Positions 23,209 through 33,740 of a DNA stretch of 64,000 nucleotides are shown piece by piece. The stretch comes from Sequoia sempervirens (lineage: Eukaryota; Streptophyta; Pinopsida; Cupressales; Cupressaceae), in the NCBI GenBank assembly GCA_007258455.2, contig VDFB02252616.1, positions 119,262,552 through 119,326,551 of the forward strand. The letters run 5' to 3'. Under the pieces are notes generated by a model that was not told where the DNA came from, ran no database searches, and saw only the letters and a list, made by a program, of their open reading frames with translations. The translations under genes and the position numbers were made by a program. Numbering within the stretch: the stretch's first letter is position 1; each line of letters starts with the position of its first letter.

Positions 23209-24324
23209 AATTATCTTGTTATTTAATTTCAAGGATAGCATTGCGATAAAGGTTGAAGGTGATGGATGGATGATCATGCAAGGACAGATCGCCTTGCATT
23301 GTAATAATTTTTTGCTCGTGTGATGTGTGTTCGAATTTGTTTTTGTGGGTATTATTAATGGGAGTTGGTGTTGGTGGAATGTTTATGTTTGGTTTGTAGT
23401 GGTAGTGTGGTGTTTTTGTTGGTGGAGTTTTGGTTGATAGTATTCGGCTTCTGGTGGCTTCAAAGATGGAAAAGTCTGGTTGCTCCAAGTTTATTATTTC
23501 CATGTCTACGGAAGGGTTGGAGTCGTTTCGTGTGGACACACCCATTTCTCTATTGGCAATAGAGAGACAAGCTACCTTCAGAGAAATTACTGACCAATGA
23601 CTTAAGCATGTTCATGATAGTGATCCTTTGGTTTTGGTAGTGGTGAAAATGGTCTTAGGGAAAGGCCATTTGGAGAGGAAGGAGTATGCAAGGGATAATT
23701 CCTACATCTCCTTGTGCTTTTTGGCCGTGTTTCTAGATGTCGAGGTGTGCCAAGGAATTACTCGTGTGCCTGTTTCGTGGGGATTTGATGGGCGGTTTAG
23801 AGGAAACTTTAAAGGTGGAATTTGTGGGAAAAGGGATTCCGTGAACAACGGACTTGGAGCTGCTTTGGAAAATAGACAAGGCGGTGAAAGTTTTCCCTTT
23901 CCTTCTGGATTTGAAAGGGGTTGAGCTTATGAGGCATCAAATGGTCTTAGCCATGGCGGTGGAATTCCTGAATAGGAAGATAGGGCTGGTGGTCGAGGAT
24001 GGTTTGGAATGAGTGGTGGATTTTGATACTTTTGCTAAATTGAATGGGTTTCTCTAAGGTTCGACTTCCTTTTGCTTGTTAATTTTTCTCTTGGGTTGGT
24101 TGTTTAGTATATGGGCTTTCTAGTTTTGGCTTGGTCGAAGCCATTTTTGGGTAGAATTTTGTGCCTTTTTCGGGTTGCTCGATGGTTTTATTGATAGTTG
24201 TTTTAGCTACTGGTCGGGTGATGGTTCTTCCTGCTTTAGCAGATGTTCTGTATGGCTCCTTTTATTATTAATAAAATATCAAACTCTTACATATCAAAAA
24301 AACAAAATTATCTTGTTATTTAAT
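23209..24324 (+). mobile_element. LINE-like retroposon with 19-bp TSD
   Basis: AATTATCTTGTTATTTAAT stands at 23,209-23,227 and again at 24,306-24,324. The insert between them (23,228-24,305, about 1.08 kb) ends in an AATAAAATATC signal region and an A-rich tail (ATATCAAAAAAACAAA). A long exact target duplication plus an A tail is the signature of target-primed retroposition. The insert is GT-rich. One frame near 23,850-24,050 reads LLWKIDKAVKVFPFLLDLKG and RKIGLVVEDGLE with few stops, but I see no reverse transcriptase. It is thus a 5'-truncated LINE or a mobilised transcript. Confidence 0.8.
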
Positions 24325-24424
24325 CATATGAGTTAATTAATTAAATTACTTACTCTATAATCATATAAGTTATTTAAGAGGCATATATATTTAACTAATT
24401 AAATTGAAATAAAACATATTAAAA

Positions 24425-25440
24425 GCAAAAAAAGGAAGCAAAACAAGAAGCATTTTTAGAAGAAAAAAAGGAAGCAAAACAAAAAGCATTTTTTAGAAGC
24501 AAAAAAGGAAACAACAATGGAAGCCAAACTTGAAGCAAACCATAAGCAATCTTGGAAGCAAAACTAGAAGCAAACTTGGAAGCAAACCTGAAAGAAAATT
24601 GGAAGCAACAATGGAAGCCAAACTAGAAGCAATCCTGGAAGCAAAATTAGAAGCAAAAATGGAAGCAAACCTGGAAGAAAAACTAGAAGAAAAATCAAAA
24701 GCAAAACTAGAAGCAAACTGGAAGCAAAATTGGAAGGAATGCATGAAGAAAAATTGGAAGCAAATTTGGAAGGAAAATTGGAAGAAAACCTGGAAGAAAA
24801 ACTAGAAGAAAAATTGGAAGCAAATCTGGAAGGAAAACTGGAAGCAAAACTGGAAGCAAAATTTGAAACAAAATTGGAAGAAAAACCAGAAGCAAAATTG
24901 GAAGCAAAATTGGAAGCAAAATTGGAAGCAAAATTGGAAGAAAAATTGGAAGCCAAACTAGAAGCCAAACTAAAAGGAAAAATGGAAGCCAAACTGGAAG
25001 CAAAACTAGAAGCAAAAATGGAAGCAAAAGTGGAAGAAAAACCAGAAGCAAACGTGGAAGCAAAATTGGAAGCAAAATTGGAAGCAAAACTAGAAGCACA
25101 ACTGGAAGCAAACATGGAAGCAAAAAATATAAGCAATACTGTAAGCAAACCTGAAAGAAAAATTGGAAACCAACTTCGAAGTAAAACTAGAAGTCAACTT
25201 GGAAGAAAAACTGAAAGCAACATTGGAAGCAAAAGCGGAAGCAAACCGGGAAGCAAACTTGGAAGCAAAACTGGAAGCAAAACTGGGAGCAAAACTGGGA
25301 GCCAAAATAGAAGAAAAAATGGGAGCAACATCAAAAGAAAAAGTGGAAGAAAAATAGGAAGCAAACCTCGAAGCAAAAATAGGAGAAAAACTAGAAGCAA
25401 AAATGGGAGCAAACATGGAAGCAAAATTGGACTTCAAATT
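24425..25440 (+). repeat. 12-bp minisatellite GGAAGCAAAACT
   Basis: About 1 kb of tandem 12-bp units, mostly GGAAGCAAAATT or GGAAGCAAAACT, with GAA-AGA variants. The unit is a multiple of three, so several frames stay open on both strands. The plus frame 24,730-25,449 (239 codons) reads as repeated EAKL/EEKL. The array lies just inside the right end of CACTA II. I regard the ORFs as by-products of the repeat, though an EAKL-repeat helix would be stable if translated. Confidence 0.92.
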
Positions 25441-25676
25441 GGGCGCTAATTTAGGTGCTATTTCCGACGTTAATTTCTGGTGCCAAAGGAGACACTATTA
25501 CTGGCGCCAAATTTCTGATACAAAATCTGGTGCCAAAGTAGATGCTAAAGACGGTACCAAATTTGACACAAAATTCGGTGATGAAACGAAGAAACTAATT
25601 TTCGCCGAATTTTGCACCGTCGGATGACTCCAAATGATGGACTGAAATACACTAAAATCTGATGCAAAAGTTAGCA
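25441..25676 (+). repeat. Right sub-terminal region of CACTA II
   Basis: Contains GGGCGCTAATTT, TGGTGCCAAAG (twice), TGGCGCCAAATTT and GACGGTACCAAATTT. These are short GGYRCC-centred motifs spaced along about 150 bp, as in En/Spm sub-terminal regions. Confidence 0.6.
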
Positions 25677-25697
25677 CTAATTTCTTGTTGCGTTGTG
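25677..25697 (-). repeat. Right terminal inverted repeat, CACTA II
   Basis: Reverse complement CACAACGCAACAAGAAATTAG. The core CAAGAAATTAG is typical of CACTA ends. The Gypsy G1 reading frame resumes at the next base. Confidence 0.6.
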
Positions 25698-26161
25698 ATT
25701 TCTCATTGAGGTTCTCTAATGGATCTATAACCATCATTGGTATATATCATATGCATATGTAAATCATGATCTATGCCTTTCATACCATGCTAATCCCATG
25801 CATATGTTGCTGCGTGTGCCTGCAACATTGTGTGCAGGGAATTCTGCTGCTCTTTAGACAAGGCATTGCTTATGTTCAACATTTTTCATGGCATGAATTC
25901 TAATTCCTTGGATGATTCTTGCACAGATGAGAGGTCAAGGCTTGTAATGATTGGTAAACATTGTTGTGGTAGTAAGGAATGAAAAATTTGAGATATCTCT
26001 TTTGAGGAATTGGTGGGTATAATACTTTGCAAGGGGTCTTGAAGGCATGCGAGACAGTCTTGTTGTTGTGGGATCCTGCTATAGTTATTTTGTAGTATGC
26101 GAGCAATGAGCTCATCTTCATCTTGATCATCCAATAGAGGGTTGCATTCTATGGTCATCAA
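25698..26161 (-). pseudogene. Gypsy G1: protease-RT linker and RT start
   Basis: The minus-strand frame runs SKELEFMP, a stop, KMLNISNALSKEQQNSLHTM, then HAATYAWD, GMKGIDHDLHMHMIYTNDG and RSIREPQ. This is the conserved approach to the Ty3/Gypsy reverse transcriptase. It ends at 25,698, where CACTA II begins; the rest of the RT, RNase H and integrase is missing from the window. Several stops are TGA or TAG at expected Trp and Arg positions. Confidence 0.75.
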
Positions 26162-26164
26162 TGT

Positions 26165-27071
26165 CTACAGGGAATAGTTATCTTCCTCATCCAAAGTGGG
26201 CCAAATAGTTTGCTCAAAATCAACATAGGGTTGGGTTGGAGGATAGAGGACAAATTTCTTGGTTACTATCCCATTAGATATTATCATATTGCCAAAGCTA
26301 CAACCTATGAATGCACCAAATGTAGCTAACCATGGTCTACCTAGGATGAGTGGATATCCTGCAAGATTAACCTTTGGTTGTAAAACTATGAAATCAACAG
26401 GATATTTCAAAGAATCCAATGCAATAACTAAATCTTCAATTACTCCTTCAAGGTTGACTATTGACCTATTAGCTAATTGTAAAAAAAATTGTGTAGATCT
26501 GAGGTTTCCTAACTGAAGTAATTGCATTGTTTCTTTAGTCATAACATTAATTGCAACACCTAAGTCTATCAAGGTGTTCTTAATAAGGGTTCCATTAATC
26601 TTGACATCCACTATTGGACTACTAGGGTTTGTGTATTTAGGAAAAGTTATTTTTCTCAACATGATATCAACAAGGTTTCCCAAGACATGGACTATTTGAG
26701 GATCTTTCTTTCTCCTTCTTGGTTTCTTAAGACATAGGTCCCTCATAGTTTTAGTATAAATAGGGATATCTTTAATAGCTTGGATTGAGTGGAATCTTGA
26801 TGCTCACATCCTTTAATTGACCTAGGATGTCTATCTTAGCTTGTGTGTGATGCTTTTGAATGGCTAAGCATTTAAGAAAAGGAGGCTTTGGACTTGAGGT
26901 AGTTTGGTGTACCTGATTTGACCCAAGTTCCAAAGGTGTTTTGTCTAAAGCTTCTACTACTGGTTCCTCATCCTCCATCTCAGTAATTTTGGGGGATGAA
27001 GGTCTAGCAAGTTGCTTTCCTAATCTGAGGTAGACATCACTCACCTCTACCCCATAAGTGGGGTATTGCAT
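26165..27071 (-). pseudogene. Gypsy G1 protease region
   Basis: This encodes the retrotransposon aspartic protease, which cleaves the polyprotein inside the particle. MRDLCLKKPRRRKKDPQIVH leads into INGTLIKNTLIDLGVAINVM, where the active-site triad reads Asp-Leu-Gly, as in the Tat/Athila-like group rather than Asp-Thr-Gly. Next come LQLANRSIVNLEGVIEDLVI, PVDFIVLQPK and PLILGRPWLATFGAFIG, all family hallmarks. The upstream 26,772-27,071 frame (EPVVEALDKTP ... LGQLKDVSIKIPL) is the gag-protease linker in another frame. Confidence 0.85.
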
Positions 27072-27650
27072 AGCTTCATTACTATAAGCTTGCTGAACAT
27101 GCTTGTTGTTAGGGTTAGGTGCAGGTTGGTTAGGTATTTATGGTGGCTTGGGTGGATGGGATGTAGGATTTTATGGAGGCATAATGGCTTGGTGTTGGGG
27201 TTGAGGAGGAAGCATAGGCTACTAATAGTTCATGTTTTGTTGCTCCCACTATTGACCTATTTGCCATTGAGGTGACCACTGGTTTTGTTGAGTTGACCAT
27301 TGGGGATTGTAACTATAACCTTAGAAATTTTGTTGTGACCAAGGATTTGGCTACTATTGATTCCAATATTGCTGGGGTTGTGACCACTGTTGAGGGTTTT
27401 GTCATTGATTTTGGTTTGCTAGCCAGGGCTAAGAGCTCCAAGTAGAAAAATTATGATTTCCAATGGGAAAGGATGAATTAAAGCTAAGAGGGTCTTGTGG
27501 CATACCTTGTCTTTCTTGCCATGGCATTCTTTGATCTATATAAAATATCTATCCATCCTCTCCTTCAAGTGGCTGAAAATTAGGTTTCTCAACTTTATCT
27601 TGTTGGATCTTGTTGGATGCTAGCCACCCTCTTGCATTTACAGTTTTCCT

Positions 27651-28417
27651 TCATTTACCTATAGCTTGAGCAATATTTAGTGAGCATTGCTTCAACTTCC
27701 TCTTGCTTCTTATTGATGTGGAGAGTTGCTTATTTCTATCTTTGAAACCCCTGTAGATGATTTTCCAATAGTGGATGTCCTTTCTCCTTTTGGTCTGTGA
27801 AGGTCCTAGAGTAATTCTTGTAGACCTTGCAGATGTCTTCAAATTGTATTTGAGAGATATCCCCTTGTCCAATTAGGTTGAGGGAATCCATACAGTCCTT
27901 GTTGACTCCCATCAAGAATACTAACTTGAGGGATTCTTCAAACAACTTATTCTGGGGGTTTTTCTTCTAGGAAAACTAAAAAATCTCTACATAATCTTCT
28001 AATGGCTCATCCTCCTTTTGTGACATTATGAAGATGTCATATCTCCTACTATCAAGTCCCCTACAATAGTCTTGGTACTTTTCCAAGAACAATGTCTTCA
28101 TGGTATCCCTATCAGGAACAACATCCTTGCTTAATCCCATAAACCATCTTAGGGTGACATCTTTTAAAGTGGCAGGAAAGAGTTTGAGCCTATGAGCATA
28201 ATAAGTATAGCCATAACTTCTGCATAAGACACAAAATGCAAATAGAAATGTATCTAGGTCCTCAATCATTAACCGATAAAAGGTTGGTAAGACTAAAAGA
28301 GGGATATTCTTCAACACAATAGCCCTTTCCAGGTTGGTGAGTAGATAGTTATCTCATGTGTTAGAGGAAAGTTCTGATACCCAAGAAAGGATCCACTTGA
28401 GGTATGAGGCTACTTTG
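27651..28417 (-). pseudogene. Gypsy G1 gag
   Basis: The gag capsid region (Retrotrans_gag type) is at 27,976-28,317 with NIPLLVLPTFYRL, LDTFLFAFCVLCRSYGY, LKLFPATLKDVTLRWFMGLS and FLEKYQDYCRGLDS. It continues after a stop at 27,736-27,945 (ESLKLVFLMGVNKDCMDSLN). Upstream residues run to 28,417, where element H interrupts. Gag forms the virus-like particle shell. The 27,080-27,650 stretch corresponds to the low-complexity end of gag, rich in Gln/Asn/Pro and full of stops. Confidence 0.8.
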
Positions 28418-28422
28418 CTATT

Positions 28423-29745
28423 TGTAAGAGAGGGGGACCAACCATGTCAAGGCTCTAGGTCATGGAGAGTCGAGAGTAGAGGGCTGCCCTAACTTACCTC
28501 ATTCTAAAGGGGTGTTTCAGATAGAGGTCGAGAATGATGATGACTATAAAGTACTTCAATCACTGTTCATACCAAAAATCCAAGTTTAGGATAGGCAAGC
28601 TAGTTTTTGGAGTCAATATTGTACCTCAGACAACTCTCTATCCAAGGATGAAAGTGCAATTATGGGACAATAGCGTGAAACACTGGTGTCTCTCAGGAAT
28701 GCTGGAATCCGTACGACTAAAGGATAGAAAGTACAATAAAAACTACTAGAAAACAAACTAACGACCTAGCTAACTATTCTTAAATGAGAAAATAGAACAA
28801 TAAAATATGAAAAATACAAACAAAGATGATAAAGTAGATAGATGAAGGCTAAAGTAATAAAGATGATCTCACTAAGGCGCTAGTTCACCAACTAGCTCCA
28901 AATGAACGTCTACCTGCACACAATAAAGAGGAAAAAATTGTTGGGGCTGTATAAGGGTCTGCCTCAGTCAAACCCCTGTTTTGGTGTTTCTACCTCCACT
29001 AACAAGCATATAGCAATGATATAGAAATATGCAATAAAGAAGTAAAGAAAGTATAAGATGGAATAAACACTACAAAATAGTAAAGTGCTACTCAACCAAA
29101 TCACAAAGGAGAGGAGCGAAATGTTACCACCTCCACCCAAAAGCTCACTAGCCAATGGAGGAGAAATCATACCTGACAAGGTCACCAAAGCCTTGAATGT
29201 GATGGAAGGAGATCCCACAAGATTCCAAGCCCATGCTGCTATGGCTTACTTCACACTTTCTTTGTGGAGTTGATGGAGTATTGTTGCTGCAATGGAGTGT
29301 TGAAGTGTTGCTAAAGAGTAAAGAGAAGGCTAAAAATGTATGAGAATGTGAAAGAAGGATGCAAGAGCTTGTGAAGAGATCAAGAAAATTACTAGAGGAG
29401 GAAATGAGATGAATATGGATGAATTTGAAGGAGAAGTGGGAAGAATCTACCATATTCAGGGTCAGTTGGTCAAAGAGGGACATTGCAAATCAATCCCAAT
29501 TGAATGTGTAACACCTCTGCCAACTTCAGATGTAGGAATCTGTTAGGGATGTAAGCACATTGCGCAGACATCTGCACACCACGTGTGCATCCCCGATAAA
29601 TATTCTTTCATTGAAACAAGAGAAAGATGCCAAGTGGAAGGAAGGTAGTTGGGTGATGTGGAATTTCGCTTTCAGATTTGATTTTCTGAGGTGAAGGTAT
29701 GTGAAAGGGGAATTTGTGTAAGAGGTGCAAACTCGCTCCTATACA
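28423..29745 (-). repeat. Element H 3' LTR
   Basis: Length 1,323 bp, TG...CA on the minus strand. It aligns along its whole length with 35,259-36,264 plus 43,894-44,207. The block ATAAGGGTCTGCCTCAGTCA near 28,950 is a good landmark. Confidence 0.88.
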
Positions 29746-29758
29746 TCTTTCCCCCACT
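29746..29758 (-). promoter_or_regulatory. Element H polypurine tract
   Basis: The minus strand reads AGTGGGGGAAAGA directly before the LTR start. This purine run primes plus-strand DNA synthesis during reverse transcription. Confidence 0.8.
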
Positions 29759-31207
29759 TTAGCGAGCATGAGTATTGATGAGTACTTTTGTAAAGTAGAT
29801 CAAAGAGTTAGTAGGGTTAGAGATGTATACCTAAACTGTCAAGGAAGCAAACCGCAATCCAGTGAGCTCGAAAGCACAGGCTGGAACAAAAGACTCCATA
29901 GCCCCACAAAACTATGAACTTACAAAAGTTACACCGAAGGCCCTTGGACCAACGATAGACAAATCCTATAGGATGAAAAGCCTCACAGGCCCCCAAACTT
30001 GCAAGGAGGCAATCCCCAAGATCTCTCACATGAAGGAAGCCCCGTGAAGTATGTGCCTTACAGGCCCACAGACCTGTAAGATGGTATCCCCCAAGATCTA
30101 TCACATGAAGGAAACCCAGATGAAAGCACCTTACAGGCCCACAGTACTACAAGGAGGCATCCCCCAAGATCTCTTTCATGGAGGAAACCCAAAGGAGGAG
30201 ACTCTGCAAAGTTGAATTGGAAAGCGGCTTTACAGGTGCACCTGCAAAGTGACATGTTTACCCGTAGATAAAGCATGTCCAAAAATAAAGTAGCCATGTA
30301 GGTGATCAAGCGGATAGTCATGTAGACCGTCAAAAAATTGGAAGGATTTCAAAGGGGTCCCTCAGGAACTCGGCATAAGAAGAGGGTCCACCCAAGGGAC
30401 GTGTTGTTTGAAGGTACAAAAAGAGACATTTTTTCTCAAATCGATTCATCATCAAGGAATCCTTTCGAAAGATGTTCACTTCATCTAGGAATTTGAAAGG
30501 AAGAAAATGCTCCCTTGTGAGGGGAAGGTAAAGGCTGCTCCCACCTCGAAGGAAAGTTCTCAAGCCATTTTTTTGCGAACCCATGATGAAGGAAATACAT
30601 TCCATTAGGGGTCCTAGTTGTGAATGTTGTTTTGAAAAATAAATATTTGAAAGGAATTTCGAGAAAAGATTTGTTTGCAACAAATGCGTTTTCTAAAAAT
30701 TGTAGCATCATTGAAATGGCGTTGTCACACATGAAAGGGATAGCTCAAGAAAATAAGAGAAAAAAGATAAGAAAAGAGCAAAGGAGAAATAAACATAAAA
30801 AAAGGGGGCATAGGGGTGATATGATATTTTGGGGTCAAAACTACTCATAAATATATATAAGTATAATAATAATAGTTTATAAATGAACTATCATCAAACC
30901 CCTACTATATCAAACCATGTGAAGAATGCATGAGAAGAAAAATTAAAAATAAAAAATTGGGTCAACATGGAAGGGAAGCTTGAATGACCCCAACACTTTG
31001 CATTGTCCCCAATTTTCCAAAATTCAAAACACATAAGAGAGGAAGAATGATGATACAAATAGAAGAAGGTTTATGACACCAAAATTACGCCTGTATCTAA
31101 GCACCAACAAGGGTGACAAGGGTCATCTAGGAACACATAGCACAATCACAAGGGAACACATCACGACACACACACTTCTTATCTAAAGATAAAGAAGAGG
31201 CCTCTCC
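29759..31207 (-). other. Element H 3' internal non-coding region
   Basis: Contains three copies of a tandem repeat of about 74 bp (CCTYACAGGCCCAC ... CCCCAAGATCT ... CATGAAGGAA) starting at 29,981, 30,056 and 30,129. AT-rich sequence without coding potential follows. No known function. Confidence 0.7.
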
Positions 31208-32300
31208 CTAACACTCATCGACCAAGAGATCATCCACTTCCCACTGTAGATCATCATAAGGGGAAGGAGGACAAGCCCGTAATGGTGAAATATTAAGGGG
31301 AGGAGCTTCCAACCCTCTCGTACCAAGGGTTAAGGAAGAAGGCTCTGCAAGGTCTCCACTCAACTCTTGTGGAGCTATAGTCAACGATTTCGTGAAGATC
31401 GCCAACAAGGCCGAAACTTCATCTAGAGAGTTAAACATGCACTTCACTGGGGTGCCATATCATACCTCAATGAATGGGGAAGGCGGTGCCCAAGATTCAC
31501 TGCCTGGCTCATCGAATGACTTTAGAGCGGTGACAAACTCAGGGGAAGCCGAGACTGGTTTCATTTCTAAGACAGAACAAGCCAACGCATGACCACCCTT
31601 TGGAGTTGGTGGGATCCTCTTACATCCTCGATCACTAAAAGGGACATCCTCTACCTTTTGCTTCGTCAGGGGGTGAGAAATCCCCATAGATGAGGCAAGA
31701 GGCATGGAGGAAGAGGAGGAGGAGAAAACCATAGTAGACACCATCGAAGTATTCGACATATCCATGAGTTTTTGGAAAGGTGGGATGTCTGGAAGGGATA
31801 TCAACAAGGGCAGCACAATCGAAGGAGCAATGAACACCTGCACCCTTTTGGGGTCAGGCGCACTCATAACAGGAGCTGGAAGCAATACAGAGCTTGGTTG
31901 AATAGAATTAGAGGGGAGGAAAGAAGAGGATGAAATAGGAGGCCCTGAAGTAGGGGCAGTCGTCTCCCCTTCCTTCTTCTACAAGGTGGCCTACTCAGCT
32001 GCGAGAGCCTTTTACCGGTTCTTGTGCTCACATGTAAGGCAGTTTCTGTGACTCTTTGAGCTAGAGACCAAAGGTTGCGAGGGAGAAAAAGACTCCTTCT
32101 TAGTCGTTGGAGTGTCCACCATAGTTGTTTCCAATGGAGGGACAAGATCTTGAATGGGAGCAGGAGGAGTAGGTTGAGAAGCAACATGGGGAGTCGACCT
32201 AGTGCCTCGGTAGTGGGCCTCTCCCCATTTACTGCTTTTGGAGTAGGAGTAGTAGGAGGCTACAGAGGCTGGGACATAGAGGATTCCCCATGAGGACCTT
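31208..32300 (-). pseudogene. Element H extra ORF region
   Basis: Minus-strand frames at 31,208-31,447 and 31,460-31,885 are Pro/Ser-rich (MLPAPVMSAPDPKRVQVFIA; PPSPYDDLQWEVDDLLVDEC). They resemble a low-complexity linker that would lie between protease and RT in a complete element. No catalytic motif is visible. I cannot assign a function. Confidence 0.4.
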
Positions 32301-32517
32301 TTCCCCTACAATACAAGTAATACCAAGGTCTAGGTGGTTTGGTAGGGAGATATGATATCCTAATCTTGGGTTTACACCAAGCAGGCACCATCGGACTTAG
32401 CGGGTAAAAGCTAGGCCTACTCATCCAAAACTCTTCTTTGGAAAGAGGAGTGGGAGATCCATCTTGAGGATGGAAAAAATTCTCTTTTCCCTTTCAAGAA
32501 GAGGAGGCAATTGGCTG

Positions 32518-33144
32518 CTACACTATTAGAAGGGTTAGTTTTGGATGTCCGTTGTCCCCAGTCTTATACTTCACATAATTCTTATAAAGCAGGTCCATTC
32601 TTGGAGGAAGCAAACCAACCAAGGTGGGCCAAAAGTGATCTAATGAATATCCCCCACAAGATACCAAAGGCTGGTACCCAGTGTCATGCACTACATGCAC
32701 AACACCTTCATGGGAGAACTTTAAATAATTGTGAATGACAGAGGTGATTCCATTCATGGAAGCTAGCCAAGGTATGCCTAGCTTCAAGCTAAACATATCC
32801 GACTCCAGAATGACATCAAAGACTGTGTCTACAACCCTAGGTCAAACTAGGATGAACAGAGTTATCGAGCCATATGGCTTGAGATATAAACCATCATGTG
32901 TACAAATGGTAGATTTCATTTCTTTGTACTCCCCCCTATGCAATGAATTAAGCCACAACGTTTCTTTTGTAATGACATTTACTCGACTCGCGGGATCGAC
33001 TAAGAACCCTGTCACAATGTTCCCATTGAGGTGAGCAGGAATGTAAAGGAGAGAGGGCTTATTGTTCAAGGGTATATCCTGTGAAGTGAATGTCACATCC
33101 GGTGAGTCGGTCGTAGGTTTCACAAAAGGGGTAACTGTAACCAT
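32518..33144 (-). pseudogene. Element H protease
   Basis: GFLVDPASRVNVITKETL takes the place of the Asp-Ser/Thr-Gly active site of a retropepsin, with the Gly lost (Asp-Pro-Ala). Downstream, DGLYLKPYGSITLFILV and, after a frame change, SDMFSLKLGIPWLASMNG and YLKFSHEGVVHVVHDTG follow the order seen in Gypsy proteases. The loss of Gly suggests a dead enzyme or an unusual lineage. Confidence 0.65.
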
Positions 33145-33740
33145 GTTAACATATGCTTTGGGCTAAGCGGTAGAATCAGAGGGATCGATAATCATGTTGG
33201 CAGAATGTGACATAAACGGGTCTGTGTATATCTGCAACTCACTATTCACTTTTTCCACTGATTTGTTTACATTTTGTTTATTCCCATTGAAATGAATAGT
33301 ACCATCCTTGATGCGATCCTATATCTCATGACACAGGTGCATATAGTGTTCACTATCATGTCTGTTGACTCGATGGTACTATCAAAAGGCATTTGCATCA
33401 TACCAACTAGGGTAAGGTTCCTTAAGGGGTTTAGGGTTCTCCAAGGTTATGATATTATCCTTTAGAGACTTCTGTAGGATGGAAGAATAAGATTCAGCTA
33501 ACTTTGTGAACTTCTTGTTGTATTTGAGGCCATTATCATTCGTAGTAGCTACTACATTCAAAACAACCTTACCTTTCCCAAAGATTGATACAATGGACTT
33601 CCCTTCTAAATAGGAGTGCGAGGAGGATCCCCTGAACTGAACTACTATCTATTGATACTCCCGTAGTGCTATACATAGATGTGTGAAAGAAGGGTACTTC
33701 ATAAGGGAAAACTTTTCCTACTGAGGTCTTTGCAAGTTTC
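33145..33740 (-). other. Element H gag-protease linker, degraded
   Basis: Lies between recognisable gag and protease blocks on the minus strand; fragments are open but too broken to name. Confidence 0.4.

Larger units (their letters stand above)
15527..25697 (+). mobile_element. CACTA-like element II with captured SPT16
   Basis: The left end reads CACTACTAGGCACTAAATTAG. The right end, reverse-complemented, reads CACAACGCAACAAGAAATTAG, with 14 of 21 positions equal. Sub-terminal direct repeats rich in GGCGC/GGTGCC motifs lie inside both ends, as in En/Spm elements. Inside are a Transposase_24-like gene (plus), an antisense SPT16 fragment, a LINE-like insertion and a minisatellite. The right boundary is supported independently: the neighbouring Gypsy reading frame stops exactly there. 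The left boundary is weaker, because the 3-base flanks (TTT and ATT) differ and no matching Gypsy sequence lies beyond it. Confidence 0.5.

Noticed and set aside
24564..25437. Minus-strand ORFs of repeated ASNFASNF and LLPILLP, and plus-strand EAKL ORFs, as real repeat proteins
   Set aside because: All arise from the same 12-bp, stop-free minisatellite read in different frames; no start context or conserved flanks support translation.
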